From contig CP159373.1 of assembly GCA_032595685.2 (NCBI GenBank), forward strand, positions 2,191,001 through 2,255,000: a DNA stretch of 64,000 bases, in the 5' to 3' direction. Source of the DNA: Candidatus Electrothrix aestuarii. GTDB taxonomy: Bacteria > Desulfobacterota > Desulfobulbia > Desulfobulbales > Desulfobulbaceae. Both the position numbers and the translations under genes were made by a program. The notes under the pieces were generated by a model, which saw nothing but the letters and a program-made list of their open reading frames with translations, did not search any database and was not told where the DNA came from. Positions 61,448-64,000 of the stretch are shown piece by piece (the first letter of the stretch is position 1; the number at the start of each line of letters is the position of its first letter).

Positions 61448-64000
61448 ATGAAAAAGCTAATCTCTCTGGCCCTTTTATTTCTCCTTCGTCTTCGGTATCG
61501 CATCAGGGTTGATGGGCTAAAAAAGCTCAAGGCCAATACCAAAGATAATCGCCCTCTGCTCTTTCTTCCCAACCATCAGGCCCTGATTGATCCGGTTGTC
61601 GTCATGAGCCTGCTCTTCCCCTCCTTTACTCCAAGACCTCTGGTTGATGAAAATCAGTCCAATCACCCCCTGGCAAAGTATCTCATGGATATGGTAGGGG
61701 CCATCTTTATCCCGGACTTGAATACCAGTAGCCGAGATGTCAAAGAGCAAGTCTTTGCCGGAATTGAGGAAATCGTGGCAAGTCTGAAACGTGGGGAAAA
61801 TGTCCTTATGTACCCTGCCGGGCGTATCTCAAGGGGGCATACCGAGGTTATCGGTGCCAATAGTGGGGCAGTTTCTGTGGTGCATGCGGTACCGGAAGCG
61901 AGAATCGTTCTTCTGCGCATCCGGGGATTATGGGGTAGTCGGTTCAGCAGGGCTCATGGTCTTCCCTCTTTGTTTGGAGATGTCGGAAAGCTTTTGTTTC
62001 GAGTGCTTGCCAATGCGGTCTTTTTTATGCCACGGCGACCCGTGCATATCGAGATTGTTGAGCCAGAGGACTTCCCGAGGTCTGGGGACAAAAAAGCCAT
62101 TAATCGCTATCTGGAAGAATTTTATAATTTCGAGCCGGATAGGAAGACAGAAATACCCTCATATTGGTGGCAGGGTCACAATCCTATCTACCATGATGAG
62201 GTGCAGGCTGAATTTGCCAGTCAGGATACCGGCACTATTCCAGACAGTATTCGTTCTTTGGTGCTCTCAAGATTGACTGAGCTTTCTGGTATAGAAAATA
62301 TCCAGGAAGAAGATAAATTAGCCGCTGACCTTGGTATGGACAGCTTGGTTCTGGCTGAGTTCGGTGCTTGGATGCACCAGGAATTTGGCGTGGCAACAGA
62401 AAATCTGGAAGTGCTGCAACGGGTTTCAGACTGTATCCTTGCAGCCGGTGGCATAATGCCTGCCCTCACGAGTGTGCCACTTAAGCCAGTTTCCTCCAAA
62501 TGGTTTGAGCCGGTTGAAGAGCAGGCGCTGTCTTTTTCTGAGGGAGATACTATTGCGGAGCTTTTCCTGCGTCGGGCCCGTCAATGTCCTGGACAGGTTG
62601 TTTTGTCCGATCAGGTCAGTGGCGACAAAACCTGGCGGCAGTTAATTATGGCCGTGTATGCGTTGTTGCCGGAAGTTACCAAGCTCCCCGAAAAAAGGGT
62701 CGGCATCATGATGCCTGCCTCGGTCAGTGCTGCTGTCAGCTGGCTGGTGGTGATGTTCAGTGGCAAAGAGCCGGTGATGGTTAACTGGACCAGTGGAACC
62801 GGCAATATGCAATACTCTTTACAAGCTGTTGGAGTACGGCAAGTGATTACAGCCAAGGCCCTGACGAGCCAATTGGAGCAACGGGGGATTGCATTGGATA
62901 CCGTTGGTGTGACCTGGTTGTATCTGGAAGATATGGCAACCCGGATAAGCGGCCTGCAGAAAGTGACAGCTCTGGTGAAAAGCTGGCTGCCCTGGAGAGC
63001 GTTGCAGCAGGCAAAGATCGCGGAAAATGCAGCGATCCTTTTTACCTCTGGATCGGAGGCTCGCCCCAAAGCTGTGCCCTTGACCCATGCTAATTTTCTT
63101 GCAAATGCCCGTGATTTTGCCCAGATCTTGTCGCTGACTTCAAACGATCGTCTTCTGGGGATTCTTCCGGTTTTTCATTCATTCGGTTTGGCCGGGGCCG
63201 TTGTTCTACCTCTTTGCACAGGCCTTCGGACTGTATATTGGCCTAATCCCACTGAGGGCTTGCAGTTGGCTCGGATAATCGGCGCTTACGGTGCCACGAC
63301 CTTGCTGGCTACGCCTACTTTCCTGAACGGAGTGCTCCGGGCGGGAAAACCGGATTTGCTCCACTCCTTACGCCTGGTTTTTTCCGGAGCTGAGAAGTGT
63401 CCGGATCATATCTTTGCTGCCTTGAAGGAGCAATGTCCTCACACCGTACTTTGCGAGGGTTACGGTGTGACCGAGTGTTCCCCTGTTGTTGCTGTGAATT
63501 CCCCAGAGGCCCCGCAGCCGGGTACCATTGGCCGTGTTTTATCCTCAATGGAGTACGTCTTATTAGACCCGGAAACCAACGAACCTGTTTCACAAGGGAA
63601 AAATGGTCGTCTTTTAGTGCGAGGCGGAAATGTTTTTTCTGGTTACCTTGGAGATGCGCCCTCACCCTTTGTCGACTTTGATGGCAAAGCTTGGTATGAT
63701 ACCGGAGATCTGATGTTTGAGCGAGATGGGGTGCTTGTCTTTGCCGGTCGTCTGAAGCGCTTTGTCAAAATAGGTGGAGAAATGGTCTCTCTGCCTGCAA
63801 TTGAGCAGGTTTTGGAAGCACATTACCCTACGGGAGATGGACCGGTTTTGGCTGTAGCTGCTACGGCTGATGAGCAGCATCCTGAACTTGTTCTGCTCAC
63901 AGTCTTTGAGACGGATAGGCAGGAGGCAAATCAGGCGATTCGGGATGCAGGGTTATCCCCTCTGCATAACATTCGTATGGTCCGACAAATTGATGAAATA
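61448..64000 (+). CDS. Fusion of lysophospholipid acyltransferase, acyl carrier domain and acyl-AMP ligase (3' end outside window)
   Basis: The frame is open from the ATG at 61448 to the last base, 851 residues so far. Residues 1-235 are a PlsC-type acyltransferase with HxxxxD as His43 to Asp48 (NHQALID) and PAGRISRG. Residues about 255-330 are an acyl carrier domain with GMDSL, so Ser299 would carry phosphopantetheine. From about 345 an AMP-forming ligase follows: the nucleotide loop near Thr533 (FTSGSEARPKAVP), YGVTECSPVV and YDTGDL. It resembles Aas (acyl-ACP synthetase/acyltransferase) with an ACP built in. It would activate a fatty acid, load it on its own carrier and acylate a lysophospholipid. 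Confidence 0.85.
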   Translation, partial: MKKLISLALLFLLRLRYRIRVDGLKKLKANTKDNRPLLFLPNHQALIDPVVVMSLLFPSFTPRPLVDENQSNHPLAKYLMDMVGAIFIPDLNTSSRDVKEQVFAGIEEIVASLKRGENVLMYPAGRISRGHTEVIGANSGAVSVVHAVPEARIVLLRIRGLWGSRFSRAHGLPSLFGDVGKLLFRVLANAVFFMPRRPVHIEIVEPEDFPRSGDKKAINRYLEEFYNFEPDRKTEIPSYWWQGHNPIYHDEVQAEFASQDTGTIPDSIRSLVLSRLTELSGIENIQEEDKLAADLGMDSLVLAEFGAWMHQEFGVATENLEVLQRVSDCILAAGGIMPALTSVPLKPVSSKWFEPVEEQALSFSEGDTIAELFLRRARQCPGQVVLSDQVSGDKTWRQLIMAVYALLPEVTKLPEKRVGIMMPASVSAAVSWLVVMFSGKEPVMVNWTSGTGNMQYSLQAVGVRQVITAKALTSQLEQRGIALDTVGVTWLYLEDMATRISGLQKVTALVKSWLPWRALQQAKIAENAAILFTSGSEARPKAVPLTHANFLANARDFAQILSLTSNDRLLGILPVFHSFGLAGAVVLPLCTGLRTVYWPNPTEGLQLARIIGAYGATTLLATPTFLNGVLRAGKPDLLHSLRLVFSGAEKCPDHIFAALKEQCPHTVLCEGYGVTECSPVVAVNSPEAPQPGTIGRVLSSMEYVLLDPETNEPVSQGKNGRLLVRGGNVFSGYLGDAPSPFVDFDGKAWYDTGDLMFERDGVLVFAGRLKRFVKIGGEMVSLPAIEQVLEAHYPTGDGPVLAVAATADEQHPELVLLTVFETDRQEANQAIRDAGLSPLHNIRMVRQIDEI

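Overview
The window comes from a Gram-negative bacterium. It carries lipoprotein signals, a MacAB-TolC-like exporter, Wza/Wzz/Wzx-type polysaccharide export, MltD and a class A penicillin-binding protein. The gene set (PilZ, DUF4388/cNMP regulators, a large one-chain PurL, RsfS-GpmI) suggests a Desulfobacterota-like organism, perhaps of the Desulfobulbales. That placement is an inference from general resemblance and was not tested. No rRNA, tRNA, CRISPR array, phage or intact insertion sequence was seen.

Layout. 1-4.4 kb: tripartite exporter operon (TolC, HlyD/MacA-like adaptor, ATPase, FtsX-type permease). 4.4-10.4 kb: single genes for a secreted repeat protein, RtcB, a nucleotidyltransferase with a 58-residue partner, an aminotransferase, a 56-residue protein and a cNMP/DUF4388 regulator. 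10.4-14.2 kb: purL, with a recognisable promoter. 14.7-36.7 kb: an AT-rich exopolysaccharide locus in several opposing transcription units, holding glycosyltransferases, Wza, Wzz, a BY-kinase-like ATPase, a frameshifted Wzy/ligase, Wzx, a Calx-beta/lyase-like lipoprotein, two phosphoglycosyl transferases (one apparently dead) and a partner-switch regulatory pair. 37-42.6 kb: a YkgJ-type cysteine-cluster protein and a Bat (aerotolerance-type) operon. 42.6-49.5 kb: a PH-like protein, a periplasmic thioredoxin, a truncated nuclease gene beside short repeats, then gpmI, rsfS, topB and a DUF456 gene. 49.7-58.7 kb: envelope genes (coiled-coil protein, TPR-like lipoprotein, giant PBP1A, MltD). 58.8-64 kb: PepSY-type membrane protein, exonuclease I, PilZ protein, and an acyltransferase-ACP-acyl ligase fusion that runs off the window.

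The most distinctive region is the polysaccharide locus. It appears to encode a Wzx/Wzy-type pathway: a lipid-linked primer is made by the intact phosphoglycosyl transferase, extended by glycosyltransferases, flipped by Wzx, polymerised by the Wzy-like protein and exported through Wzz and Wza. Four of its proteins carry altered key residues or a broken frame: the second transferase lost its Asp-Glu dyad, the kinase-like ATPase lost its Walker A lysine, the receiver domain has Asn for Asp, and the Wzy gene is split. An HATPase/cNMP protein and a STAS protein lie head to head in the middle, suggesting regulation by partner switching.
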